Part shown: positions 33,021 to 43,068 of the stretch, one piece after another
How the letters are laid out: every line of letters begins with the position of its first letter
Numbering within the stretch: position 1 is the first letter of the stretch
DNA from: Oreohelix idahoensis
Taxonomy: Eukaryota; Mollusca; Gastropoda; Stylommatophora; Oreohelicidae
Direction of reading: 5' to 3'
Assembly (NCBI GenBank): GCA_024509875.1
Contig: JAMPIV010014838.1
Location: 186,001 to 250,000 of the forward strand
Length of the DNA stretch: 64,000 nt
Made by a program: the position numbers and the translations under genes
The notes under the pieces: model-generated
What the model saw: the letters and a program-made list of their open reading frames with translations, nothing else
Databases searched by the model: none
Told to the model about the DNA's origin: nothing

Positions 33021-33640
33021 CCCTTAATAACACATAGCTATTTCTATGAGCATAGAAAGTACCCCTCCTCAGGCAAGTATTTCAGCCCTTAAAATTCCTT
33101 ACACTTCCACCCTGATCAGCAACCATAGCTACCCAAAAAAAAACAAATGAGGAATGTACACGAAACTAAAGAATGGACAGGAAATATTTGGCATAGTATC
33201 CACGGGAAAGTTTTCTGATAAATTAAAAGCTGAAGCAAAAATGGAAAACGGCAGCAACAATGATCTTGGCAAACAGCAATAATTCAGAAGTCCAGATTGT
33301 GTTTTTCACATATCCCTATAAGTGTCCTAAAAACCATAACAACAGTGAACTAGGCAGCCTGTTGTAAGGACTAATGGAAGCCATTTGTAAATTTAACAAA
33401 GTGAAAGTCCAAGGAATCCCTGCTAACTACAGGATATATGAAAACAAGAGAGCAGGTAAGACTTGACAGTGAAGTAAGAAACAGCACACTGAGGACAGGA
33501 CCAAAAAGTTATATAAAAAAGTAAGTTTTTAAGTTTAGATTTGCATTAAAAAGTAGACAGCAATATTTTACACACTCAAGGTACCTCTGAGAACTCAGAA
33601 AAGAATTGTATACTGGAAAGTACATTTACAGAAACAGAAA
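33021..33640. other. Nothing recognised
   Basis: Purine-rich, A-rich sequence with short open frames on the + strand. No motif is strong enough to name a family. Confidence 0.35.
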
Positions 33641-33644
33641 TTAT

Positions 33645-33985
33645 TTACTTACTTAGTCGTTCCTCTTCTACCGTGGGGTGTAGAGGTTTGCCAGAAAGAG
33701 CGCCATACTATCTTATCGGCTGTCTTCCTCCTGGCCTGGTTCCAGTCTAGTCCTCGGTCCTTCAGAGAGTGTCTAATGCTGTCCTCCCAGCGGACTCTGG
33801 GTCGCCCTGGAGGTCTGGATACCAGGCTCCTGGTTTCCCATATTTGTTCTGGTTGCCGATCTTCTCCCACTCTGCAGACATGGCCAAACCATTGTAATAT
33901 AAGACCGTTCCGCTTGGGTCTGCATTTTGAGGCCATGTCTCTTTTTGTTACTTCAACCACCTTCCTCAGATACCTCATTTCAAAA
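33645..33985 (-). pseudogene. LINE-1 5'-truncated copy (3' end)
   Basis: On the - strand it reads EMRYLRKVVEVTKRDM, then LQWFGHVCRVGEDR, GRPRVRWEDSIRHSLKDRG and STPHGRRGTTK-stop. A TTACTTACTTAG (TAAG)n tail follows, at the low-coordinate end. It matches the last 120 residues of copies A and B with several substitutions and a small internal deletion. 5' truncation is the usual outcome of LINE integration. Confidence 0.88.
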
Positions 33986-34374
33986 CAAATATTTTGACGA
34001 GCAAATCTTGGTTTAACGTTTTCAGAAACGTACATGGGATTTTTATTAATTTTGTTTACCCTGGTCATATCTTTTTATAATTAAAATGCATATGGTATGA
34101 ATTGTTTCTTTTCTTCTTTTTAAATGAAAGGTAAATGTTTTTCAACAGTTATTAACATTGAAGTGAGAGAGCTTTTTACAATTCTGTATTTTTAAAATGT
34201 ATTTTTAATATTTGCATTCATATTTGTTTAGTGTTACATTGTCTTCAGTGAAGAATCTTGCAATATAAACGTGTTGTAGTTTATATTATCTCAGGTTGTA
34301 GTTTCTATGTATTTTTACTCTTTACTATAAAACTGCAGTAGAAAATCATCATCATCTCCTTTATTTTGCCCCTT

Positions 34375-34560
34375 ATGGAAGGAATAAGTCTACATCAGAG
34401 CACATGCTGTTGCCAGGGTGGTTCCTGTTGCAATTTGTTTTACATGATGAAGTTGCAAGTCCCGTGCACAATCTCATATTAGCCACCTTTCAAGACATGC
34501 CTGAGAGAACAAGTCTTTCTTGGTCTCCTCAGAGCCCCCTGGGAACTGTACAGGATATCA
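34375..34560 (-). repeat. Repeat E, - copy
   Basis: GCCAGGGTGGTTCCTGTTGC, TTTGTTTTACATGATGAAG, CTCATATTAGCCACCTTTCA and GACATGCCTGAGAGAAC match the family. Confidence 0.55.
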
Positions 34561-34775
34561 GACAGACATTCTTGTACTGGCTGTTTATTTGTGATAGCAG
34601 GGTGCTTTTCAGTTCCTTCTGTAACATTTATTCTTCTTTATTTCTTTCATCAATCGTTGCTGTTAAGAGTTACTGTGAGATTATGTTAACATTCTTGGAG
34701 ATTGTTGAGTGTTGTCAGTTATGAATCATATTTCTGTGGATTAATTACTTTCAGCTAAATCTGAGCTGAAGCTAA

Positions 34776-34868
34776 GGATCCCGTTACACGCCCATTGAGG
34801 CATTTTGGGAATATGGTGTTAGGCCCATATTTTCTTGACCATCGGCACACTAGGGGTGATGTGGTCGA
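34776..34868 (-). mobile_element. SINE-A, 5'-truncated copy
   Basis: 93 bp bounded by a 13-bp duplication GAGCTGAAGCTAA (34763-34775 and 34869-34881). It holds only the 3' half: GGATCCCGTTACACG (the 3' terminus) and ATGGTGTTAGGCCCATATTT. The clean duplication around a truncated copy shows SINE-A integrates by a LINE-type target-primed mechanism. Confidence 0.88.
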
Positions 34869-34939
34869 GAGCTGAAGCTAACCTCATGTAAATTATTCAG
34901 TCATGTGTTGAATTTTCTTCCATACAATTTTGCCACCAG

Positions 34940-35110
34940 GAATCAAGGGGGCATTCAGTTTCTGGTCTTGCACAACGTATGGCTCGAGTGGGAGAGGGAA
35001 TTCCCTCCTGTAGTTTCTTTAGGAACTTATTTTATGCCACGATGATGCTAGTTGCTTTGGAGAATGCTTCAGAGCAGTACATTTGCATGACCTTGGCTCT
35101 TTTTTTCAAT
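34940..35110 (+). CDS. Candidate internal exon, unknown membrane protein
   Basis: 171 nt open in phase 0 between an acceptor with an upstream pyrimidine tract (TTTTGCCACCAG) and a donor (AAT/GTAAGC). It reads RMARVGEGIPSC, then NLFYATMMLVALENASEQY and ICMTLALFFN, moderately hydrophobic. I do not recognise the family and no neighbouring exon was found. It does not fit the palmitoyltransferase phases. It could be a chance open frame. Confidence 0.4.
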
Positions 35111-35114
35111 GTAA

Positions 35115-36260
35115 GCAAAAAGACTGTATTGTATTTATTGCCAAGCGTGTAACACACTCCTGCATAAAGAGCACAAGAGTGCATGCCATATCACAAACTT
35201 GCTTGTAAATGGTGCCATTTGTTTTTTGTTTCAATTGCAAATGAAATCTGAAGCTGGTTTACTTTGTATATAAAGAAGTTTGTATCATTTCTTACACTCA
35301 TTTATTACTGCATCTTTTTCTATGCCCACTTCAACATTTGCTACACAGAGTGTGCAGTTGTCAATCCTATAATAGAGATGATTTAGAGTGTTGTGTGTTG
35401 CGATGAAATATAAACATCTCTTCAACTTTGAATTGACTTTCTAGGTTTTTTTTTTTTTTCAAATCATCATTTGATTATCAAAAGGTTGATAATATTTTGA
35501 AAAATATTTGTATGCAAGACCTGTATCATATACATGTAATTCACATTCAGTGTATTTGTTAAAAAAAATGTATGTTGGAAAACTGATGAGCTGAAGATGT
35601 TTTATAGAAATTAGGATATTATGGATTGAGTATTAAGCTTTCATTGAGGACATAGTTGGGTTAGTAACAAAAACTATGTGCTCATGAATCCTGTGCTGGC
35701 ATGAGTGTTGACAATGAGGAAGATTTGCCACAAACACTTCTTTCTTCTTTGATCCTTAACTGCCGACCGTCAAAGCAGTCAGTGTAAAAAAAATGTATAA
35801 ATAGAATTATGCAACATCATGCACACTCCTTACAGAGTGAAATAAGGGATGAGGAGATGTGTTATGAAAGGATTGTAACTAATGGATTTGGAAAGGTATT
35901 ATAGGGAGAGGAAGATCCTCAGACTTGCTGACCAAACCTGCCAATTAAGTTCCTTCTGACAATGTATTACAGATTTCTAGAAGTTTTCATTGCCAGGGCC
36001 GAAGTATCATATGTACTTCCTGTCTAGTATTTTTCTCTGATTAGACAGTCAATCCTGACTAAGGGCTTTTCCTTGAATGACAATGCCATAATTTTTCCCC
36101 AGACATTGACCCAGTGACACACTATGAAATACTTACAGTGGTGACTTTAACACGCTATTATATGTTATACTTTTTAATTAAAAAAAAAACAGTATTATTG
36201 TCAGTTGACTCGACCACCAAGGGAATTTTAAAGTAAGCATTACAATTCTAACCCAGACTA
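35115..36260. other. Mostly unassigned
   Basis: AT-rich. A short SINE-C piece lies at 35742-35785 (TTCTTTCTTCTTTGATCCTT, then AACTGCCGACCGTCAAAGCA, reverse complement of the GAA-tailed end). Nothing else was recognised. Confidence 0.4.
35742..35785 (-). mobile_element. SINE-C 3' end fragment
   Basis: 44 bp matching the last part of SINE-C in reverse orientation, including GACCGTCAAAGCAGTCAGTG. It is a severely 5'-truncated copy. Confidence 0.65.
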
Positions 36261-36264
36261 GATT

Positions 36265-36440
36265 CATCAAAGCTGGTCCCCATGCAGGAGCCCTGCACCA
36301 AAGCACTACTTGAGTGCCTCCGCTGGTGGTTCTTTAGCATTTTGTTTTACATGGTGAGGTTGCTAACCCAAATGAACTACCTCACCATGATGGCTTCTTG
36401 TGACATGGTGAAAGAAGCAGCCATATTCTGTCATTGTCTC
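36265..36440 (-). repeat. Repeat E, - copy
   Basis: AGCTGGTCCCCATGCAGGAG, CATGGTGAGGTTGCTAACCC and GACATGGTGAAAGAAGCAG are degraded family blocks. It runs directly into the 50-bp minisatellite. Confidence 0.5.
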
Positions 36441-36442
36441 TT

Positions 36443-36600
36443 CACTCAACCTCCATAGCCCACACAGAGAACATAAGTCTTATCAAGGACTTCACTCAAC
36501 CTCCATAGCCCACACAGAGAACATAAGTCTTATCAAGGACTTCACTCAACCTCCATAGCCCACACAGAGAACATAAGTCTTATCAAGGACTTCACTCAAA
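36443..36600. repeat. 50-bp tandem repeat, 3 perfect copies
   Basis: Units beginning CACTCAACCTCCATAGCCCA at 36443, 36493 and 36543 are identical over 50 bp, with a partial fourth at 36593. Perfect identity means a recent expansion. Confidence 0.95.
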
Positions 36601-37430
36601 TCTTGGAATTCATAGACACTAACTGAACTTAAACCTGTTTCTCTGTTTTAGACTTTAGAACAAAAACTAAACTTCACATGCCCTGCCACTTTCACAGATT
36701 AAACTGAAAATCTCTTAGTTGGCTAGCAATTACAATGATTAGAGTAATGCAAGAAGGATAACTTTCACTGACATACTTGTTAGCATTTCATCATTAATTA
36801 AATTGTGATCACTGTTTATGAAACAATCAGATTTTTTTTTCAATTATACGACTTTTGCATATTTATTTTAATGAATACAGTTTGTTTATTGTACACAAAA
36901 AGTATTTTTTCCTTGTGTGTGTGTGTCACAAAGAAAACATGTTGTCTTTCCACTTTACTATTTTTTTTTAAACTTCACTCTTGTTTTTTATTTTATATTG
37001 TAAATTTTGTTGTGTGAAGAGACACACACCACAACAACTCCACATAATAATTTGACAGCACAAACAACCTAGCAGAACAATATCAGAACAAAATAACAAA
37101 TCAGTAGAGGTGTACTATAGGGAAAAATACAATTGTAAAAAGGTTTCTACAGCAAAATTACATGACACACATAAAGATTTAAATATCAGCTGCTCACTGG
37201 CTAAAACAAAAACCAGCTAACTGTGTCATCAGATATCTACACTGGCATAAGTCCACAGACGTTAAGTCCAAGAGACTAGATAACTAAACCAAATGAAAGG
37301 ACATCCAAATGCCTAGAACTCCGATACAATGGCCATTCAAGATAGATCCTTAATACAGCATATTCTGCATAACCATTCCCTTTTAAGACAACTGCTTATA
37401 AATTTGATTTACTCTGTCATATGAATAATT
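36601..37430. other. Nothing recognised
   Basis: AT-rich sequence without shared repeats or exon signals. Confidence 0.4.
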
Positions 37431-37439
37431 AATGCAGCT

Positions 37440-38030
37440 CTCTTTTGTCACATTAACCAATATTATTGTATGGAAGTGAGTACTGGATATTGAGCACTCA
37501 AAAAAAGCACAAAAATGATTGGCTGCTACATAAGAGATGTTTCTCTAAAGCATATTAAAAATCCCAAGTGCTAGCTAAAATAATTAGTGAAGGAAAAGTT
37601 GAATCATGAACAAAGAAATATAAAGAATCTCAGAATCCGAAATATTTTGGAAATCAAAAGTTTTTTTTAGGCCGACTTTTGGGCAACTCTGGCTACTTTT
37701 GGGCAAATTGGGATACTTTGGGCGAAATCGGAAAAAATCCTATTTCCAAAACACAACCGTCCCCCCGAGCATTTCAGATTCTGGGCTACCAACCTGTAAT
37801 AACAAATACAGGGAGAATACAGCTCATGAACAAACAAAATAACAAATATAAGTAGAACACAAACAACCTTGATTGGACATGTCATGAGAAGAGGAAAACT
37901 TGAAAAAATAGGGACCATTGGAAAAATAGATGAAAGTAGAGGAAGACCTTGAGAACAGATAATGGACTTCTTGCCACTGGCATGGGAAAAGATTAACAAC
38001 AGAATTGACAGATAACATTTACAAAATTGA
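37440..38030 (+). pseudogene. LINE C-terminal relic
   Basis: LYGSEYWILSTQKKHK near 37455 and TLIGHVMRRGKLEKIGTIG, GRP near 37865-37950 correspond to the L-Y-G-S-E-x-W and F-G-H-x-x-R blocks of RTE-like C-termini. Roughly 37670-37840 interrupts the match and may be an unrelated insertion. Frames are broken. Confidence 0.55.
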
Positions 38031-38047
38031 GATGTCCACAGAAGGAC

Positions 38048-38522
38048 TTACCGTTTGGTTTTGAGGACTATCTTCATTGCACATGGACAATACCATCGGT
38101 GCTCCCATCTCCTCCCTTAGATCACACAAGGTGGATCTCAGCACAGTGCACAAACTCCATAGCACCGGCGAGGATCCCAATGTGTGTATACAGGAATCGC
38201 ACATTCTATAAATATTTTTGCGGTGGGTAGATTTTTGTAAATTTTGCCACGGCGCCTGCCGTATGACCTACTCTTTAAGATTTCCAACTGCCGAAGGATT
38301 TTTAACGCGTACAACTTGCACACAGACTTCCTTTTTTTCGCACTTATCTGAGAAGGCTAGGCATTCGATCTCACTACCCAGGGAGATCAGGGGGAGTATG
38401 ACATCATTAGAACCCACTGATTATAAAAACAATGTCCATCAAATATATATTCCCTGTACTGGGAACCGAACCCAGTGCCTTTAGAATTAGAGGCGGACAC
38501 CATACCTCTTAGCCACTCTGAC
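38048..38522 (-). mobile_element. SINE-B, full-length copy
   Basis: 475 bp between 12-bp duplications CCACAGAAGGAC (38036-38047 and 38523-38534). On the - strand it starts GGGTCAGAGTGGCTAAGAGG, with an A-box-like TGGCTAAGAGGTATGG and B box GGTTCGGTTCCC, so a tRNA-derived head. The 3' end is AAACCAAACGG-like. The same family is present at 46594. Confidence 0.88.
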
Positions 38523-38534
38523 CCACAGAAGGAC

Positions 38535-39015
38535 ATGTTGTCTTTAACTAGAAAATTAATAATATAGTCTGGTTGTGACTTTCTCTTTGAACTGAAAACA
38601 GAAAGAAACTGATTGCTTATACATAAAAGATGAAATACCAGGTAATAACTGATTAAATGCATTCACAGATATGACAACAAAATTTGTATTTTTTTTTTCT
38701 TCAAAATCAACATTTTTAAAAGCAATAACTTCAGTCTGTATCATCATGACACTGCATTTGTGAAATTTATACTTCTCGTATAGGTGTAAACAAATCCCTT
38801 AATCTGAAGAAATATTTGAGTGAGAAAAAAGATACAATAATTCCCCCCTACATGCAAATATGCTTATTTCTTAACAGCATAAATTTCTGTTTACCGTCTT
38901 TCTGTGGGAATGAGCAAACACTAGAAGCCTGACAAGAGAAAATAAAAAATCAATCATCATCATGTTTGGGGGCATATTAGAGGCAAAAATGCTACATCAC
39001 TCAGTTCCAGGTCTC
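38535..39015. other. Nothing recognised
   Basis: AT-rich sequence. No match to other repeats was noted. Confidence 0.4.
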
Positions 39016-39019
39016 TCTG

Positions 39020-39222
39020 CAACCCGGTGATTCTCAACCTATGGGCTGTTACACAAAATAGCGTCACAGCCCTCAAGTTTCCCTTTCTCAAAGTTTTAAG
39101 CCGCATGTCTTTGGCTGAATTCCTATAATTAATTTGTACTGGTCAACTTAGGTACATGGATCACCAGTTGGTGAAAACTGAATTTTGAGATGTGGTGGTA
39201 AAAAGGTTGTAAACCATTTATC
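39020..39222. mobile_element. Degenerate hAT-like MITE
   Basis: CCGGTGATTCTCAACCTATGGGC and the opposing AAGGTTGTAAACCAT resemble the ends of the hAT MITE at 12358 (CAGTAGTTCTCAACATGGGC). Target duplications are not clear. An older relative is likely. Confidence 0.4.
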
Positions 39223-39523
39223 TCTGTCTTTCTCAAGTTTTGTACCAGATAGTCTGCCACCATACATTCCTGGGCCTACTTTTTTTTTCCATCTAATAAA
39301 GTCCTCCCCATGTCTTGTCTACCTGTCTCTCTTTTATGTGCAAGGAACATGATCAGCTCAGTGCCACATAATCTCAAGGTTTTTCTCCTTTCCCCAAAAT
39401 ATGCATAGACAATACAATCCACAACTCATGAACTTTCTGTAGCACCAAGGTTGTCTGAACTGAAAGCTCTTTCTGTGCTATATGACACAGCAGAAATATT
39501 AAACTTCAAGTAATAGATAAATA

Positions 39524-40830
39524 CGAGGCGTGTTCAAATGAAACCCAACCATGCTGCGCCAAGTGGACATTCATAGGAGGAGCATGATGACGTCACATCT
39601 GAAGTAATAAACACATGCGAATGTACAAGTGTGTAAGTGTTCATTCTCCTAGTATTCATTGGTTGTGCTGCAGACCGTTAAAATAATGGCCGGTGTGATA
39701 AGGAATCCGTCCAAGGTCGATCAGCAAGCGGTGATTCAGTTCCTAACAGCCGAAGGATGTCGACCAGTCGACATTCATCGCCGAATGAAAGCAGTGTATG
39801 GTGACAAAAGTGTGCCTAAGACTACAGTGAAATACTGGGCACGAATGTTTCAAGAAGGACGGCAGTTAACGAAAGATCTTCCGCGGCCAGGTCAGGTGCA
39901 TATTGTTGCGACAGAAGAAGCCATCGCCGAGATTGATGCAGCAATACGGGTGGACCGTCGTAGGAGCTTACGTTCGCTAGCAGAGGAATTCGCTGTGTCT
40001 CTTGGGACAGTTAAAATGGTGGTTAGGAAGAAACTGAAGTATTGAAAGGAGTGTTCACAATGGGTCCCACGAATGCTGACCGATCACCATAAGGAAGAAC
40101 GCATGGGGTGGAGTTTGAACCAACTGCTGCGTTACGATGCATTTCTGTTGCGCATAGTGGCAGGCGATGAGTCGTGGTGCCACCACTTTGAGCCGTGCAG
40201 CAAATCAGCGAGCATGCAATGGAAACGTCCCGGATCACCAAAACCCAAAAAATTTAAGTCACAGATTTCCGCCGGTAAGGTTATGCTGACTGCATTTTTT
40301 GACCATGAAGGGCTTCTATTGGTAGACTTTAAAGAGCCTGGCGTGAACATCAATGCCATCTGCTACAAAGACACACTAGACAACCCGGCATGCTTTCGCG
40401 TGGTGTGATTCTGTTGCACGACAATGCTCGTCCACATGTTGCAAACATTGTGCAGGAAGCGTTAGCAAGGAAAAGGTGGGAAGTTCTGCCACACCCAGCC
40501 TACAGCCCCGATCTGTCACCATGTGACTTTCATTTGTTCGGACCCTTAAAAAAATCTCTAAAGGGACAACAATTCGACTCTGATGCAGACGTGGGCCTCG
40601 GTGACCAAATGGTTCAATAAGCAACCAGTGTCATTTTTCTCGGACGGCATCCGCCGTCTACCCCAGCAGTGGGATGCGTGTCTGATTGCCTATGGTGACT
40701 ATTTCTAAAGAACCCCAGTGGGTACTTGCTTCATAACAATTGCTGTATTTAATTCTACTACTTCTGCTGATGTAACTTACATATATTTGTTATAAAGCCA
40801 CTGGGATGGGTTTCATTTGAACACGCCTCG
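39524..40830 (+). mobile_element. mariner transposon, 1307 bp
   Basis: Perfect 24-bp terminal inverted repeats: the left begins CGAGGCGTGTTCAAATGAAA and the right ends TTTCATTTGAACACGCCTCG. They are bordered by TA on both sides (39522-39523 and 40831-40832), the mariner target. Length and single transposase gene fit the family. Intact ends with a broken gene mean it could only be moved by an enzyme supplied elsewhere. Confidence 0.95.
39686..40708 (+). pseudogene. mariner transposase, one stop and two frameshifts
   Basis: The N-terminal helix-turn-helix region is intact (VIQFLTAEGCRPVDIHRRM, then VPKTTVKYWARMF). The catalytic triad is visible: GDESWCHHFEP, LLHDNARPHVA and YSPDLSPCDFHLFGPLK, the spacing of a DD34D-type mariner. 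Lesions are an in-frame TGA at 40043-40045 (plausibly CGA to TGA by CpG decay), a frameshift near 40385 just before the second Asp, and another near 40593. The last frame closes with CLIAYGDYF-stop, the usual mariner end. The full reading would be about 340 codons. Confidence 0.92.
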
Positions 40831-40854
40831 TACATTGACCAGCCTGAATCTTCA

Positions 40855-41045
40855 CAAAGTATCATTTGCCCTAGTGCTCCTTGCAGCATATGGAGCCACC
40901 ACTGCTGCAGCTGGCCCCTTGGTAAAAAGTCTGCACCAAGCATTCATAAGCTCTTTCAGCCAGTAGTTTCTGTGGCAATTAGTTCTGCACAATGAGGTTG
41001 TCAGTCCCATGTACAACCCACCTATCACTTCTGTGCCTTTTGGCT
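40855..41045 (-). repeat. Repeat E, - copy
   Basis: CATATGGAGCCACCACTGCT, GCAGCTGGCCCCTTGG, CTGCACCAAGCATTCATAAG and ATGAGGTTGTCAGTCCCATG match the family. It starts about 20 bp beyond the mariner. Confidence 0.6.
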
Positions 41046-41246
41046 AAGATCAAATGTGTAGCATCTTCAAAAAGTACAGTTCACATTTATTAGGGCAGGG
41101 AGTGCACAAAAAGTTTATATTCCATTGAAAAAAAAAAAAAAAGTTAAACATTCTCATAACTGTATCTGTCTGAGGTTTAACTTGAAGACATCCTGATGAA
41201 TGGTAATATTTGCATTTTACAATTTCAACAGATGTCATGTCCAGAT

Positions 41247-41440
41247 ATCTTCTTCTTCTTTCGCCCTCAGACTTTCACATTAATGACCTTCATAAAGGCA
41301 GTAGTCAGCTCAAGGTTCCTGACATCTCCAAACAGTTTTTCGTTGAGAGAAGTGGGTTGCTGCCAAATGCCACTCCGTTTACTGTTGTCAGTTGGGCAGG
41401 ACTGGAGCAGATGTTCAGATGTCATGATATCTCACTCACA
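41247..41440 (-). pseudogene. LINE-4 3' end, GAA-tailed
   Basis: Read on the - strand: SEHLLQSCPT, then TTAFMKVINV, followed by CGAAAGAAGAAGAAGA. It is colinear with the C-terminus and tail of the RNase H LINE at 32850-33018. 5'-truncated. Confidence 0.7.
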
Positions 41441-41504
41441 AGCAACTAGATTATCATTTCTTTATGTAAGAAAAATAATACCGTAAATTTGTTCACCAGT
41501 ACTA

Positions 41505-41765
41505 CAAACCCATTTAGAGTGTCCATTTTGACACTGGTTATAGCGCTGGTCTCTCGTGGCAAAGCTACGAGGTTCGAAACACGGCGGCATCAGGCTCCAG
41601 TCTACCTACCTGACTCTGCTCGTGAGTTAGGGAAGAAAAAGGCAGTGAGGAAGGAAACTGGTCACTCCACCTCTCGAAGCTGGACCTAGTATAGTGAAGT
41701 CTCTAACACTTCACTCCCCTAAAGCAGTATCTGCTATGGAACTACTAAAAGCTATTTAAGAATGT
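41505..41765 (+). mobile_element. SINE-D, tRNA-headed
   Basis: The head shows an A-box-like TTATAGCGCTGGTCTCTCG and a B-box-like GAGGTTCGAAAC 20 bp later, in the order of a tRNA gene, but it lacks a stand-alone tRNA fold. The body includes GCTGGACCTAGTATAGTG and GCAGTATCTGCTATGGAAC. Related pieces lie at 30788 and 47941. Target duplications were not resolved. Confidence 0.6.
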
Positions 41766-41769
41766 GAAA

Positions 41770-42945
41770 AGCTTTACCCCTCAACAGAATCAACACAAAA
41801 ATATAAGCACCCCTATAAATTTCTGATGACACTTGAAAGGTGGAGGTGCAACACATAACCACAAACTTTCATAAAAAGATAAATCACCTTGCCTGTCTTT
41901 ATAAGAAACAAATTTTGCTAAACAATTTTATTCAGTTCTGAGCATACATTTGAAAATATATACAGCAGATGACATCATATGGCCAAACAAGGTAAAAATT
42001 ATAAATCCCATATAAACAAGAATCCCACGGTATCTTTACACTGATGAACATCACATAATTATGATGGTGAATTTTTTTTGTTGATATTTACATTTTAGAA
42101 AATCAAACATACCAAATCAAACACAAAATGCTTCCTACAAACTAACCCGCAACTCTACCACTCTTAATACTAAACTGCTCAAGTAAGAAATAACAAGCTT
42201 TATTTTACAAAGAGAGAAAAAAATGGCACACCAGCCCATCTAACATTCTGCCTCTTGTCTTAACTTTCATTCTGTATCCTGACACTCTCTCATGAAAGCA
42301 AACCTTAAACAATCTGGAGAGACAAGGGTTAACACATTCATTGCTGGACAACAGAAGATGTGGGTTCATGAGTTTGAAATGAAGGTAATTTTAATCTGTA
42401 CCAAGGGGTTCATTACATAATAAATATTTAACTCACATGACATGCAGCTCCACCAAGCTTTCACACAATTCTTACCATTCTCCTGGACACGAGACTTGCA
42501 TGTCAAATTGTTAGAAGTGTGTGTGTGTGTGTGTGTGTCTGTGCATGCATGCATACATACACTATTTGTTTACACAAGCTCCATTTATATTAGTTCAAAA
42601 TCTTTTTTACATGGCCATTTCAAACTTGTGTTCAGCTAAATTGCACCAAAAAAAAAAGAAATTTAAAAAATACCAACTTCCCTGAATGTCCATAACACTG
42701 GAACAGAAATTAGATCAAAATATTTGCACCAATGTAAGCTATATTTGTTTTCTATATAATTATGTATTATCATTAAAAGCCCAGGAAACATATACTGTCA
42801 GAATGAAACTTCCTATTTTACATGCATCTGAATGGGACAAACCTGTTGTTTTGTGCACTTCATGTGAATTTCTCAGGAATACATCCACTCTGTAAACTGA
42901 ATACTTATTGTGTGTGTAGGCATGTATGTGTGAGTGTGGGTTTTC
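41770..42945. other. Unassigned, with a GT microsatellite
   Basis: AT-rich sequence. A (GT)n run of about 11 units lies at 42517-42538, followed by GCATGCATGCATACATAC. Confidence 0.5.
42517..42538. repeat. (GT)n microsatellite
   Basis: About eleven uninterrupted GT dinucleotides. Confidence 0.95.
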
Positions 42946-43068
42946 GACAAAGATGGAAACATAAGATAAACCTAAGTTTACTCGGGTAAAGCTGGATAAA
43001 AAAAGTAATTTTATACTTAAATTACAATTTCAGCATTTAATTTTCTGAAAATTATTCGTCTGTTTTCA

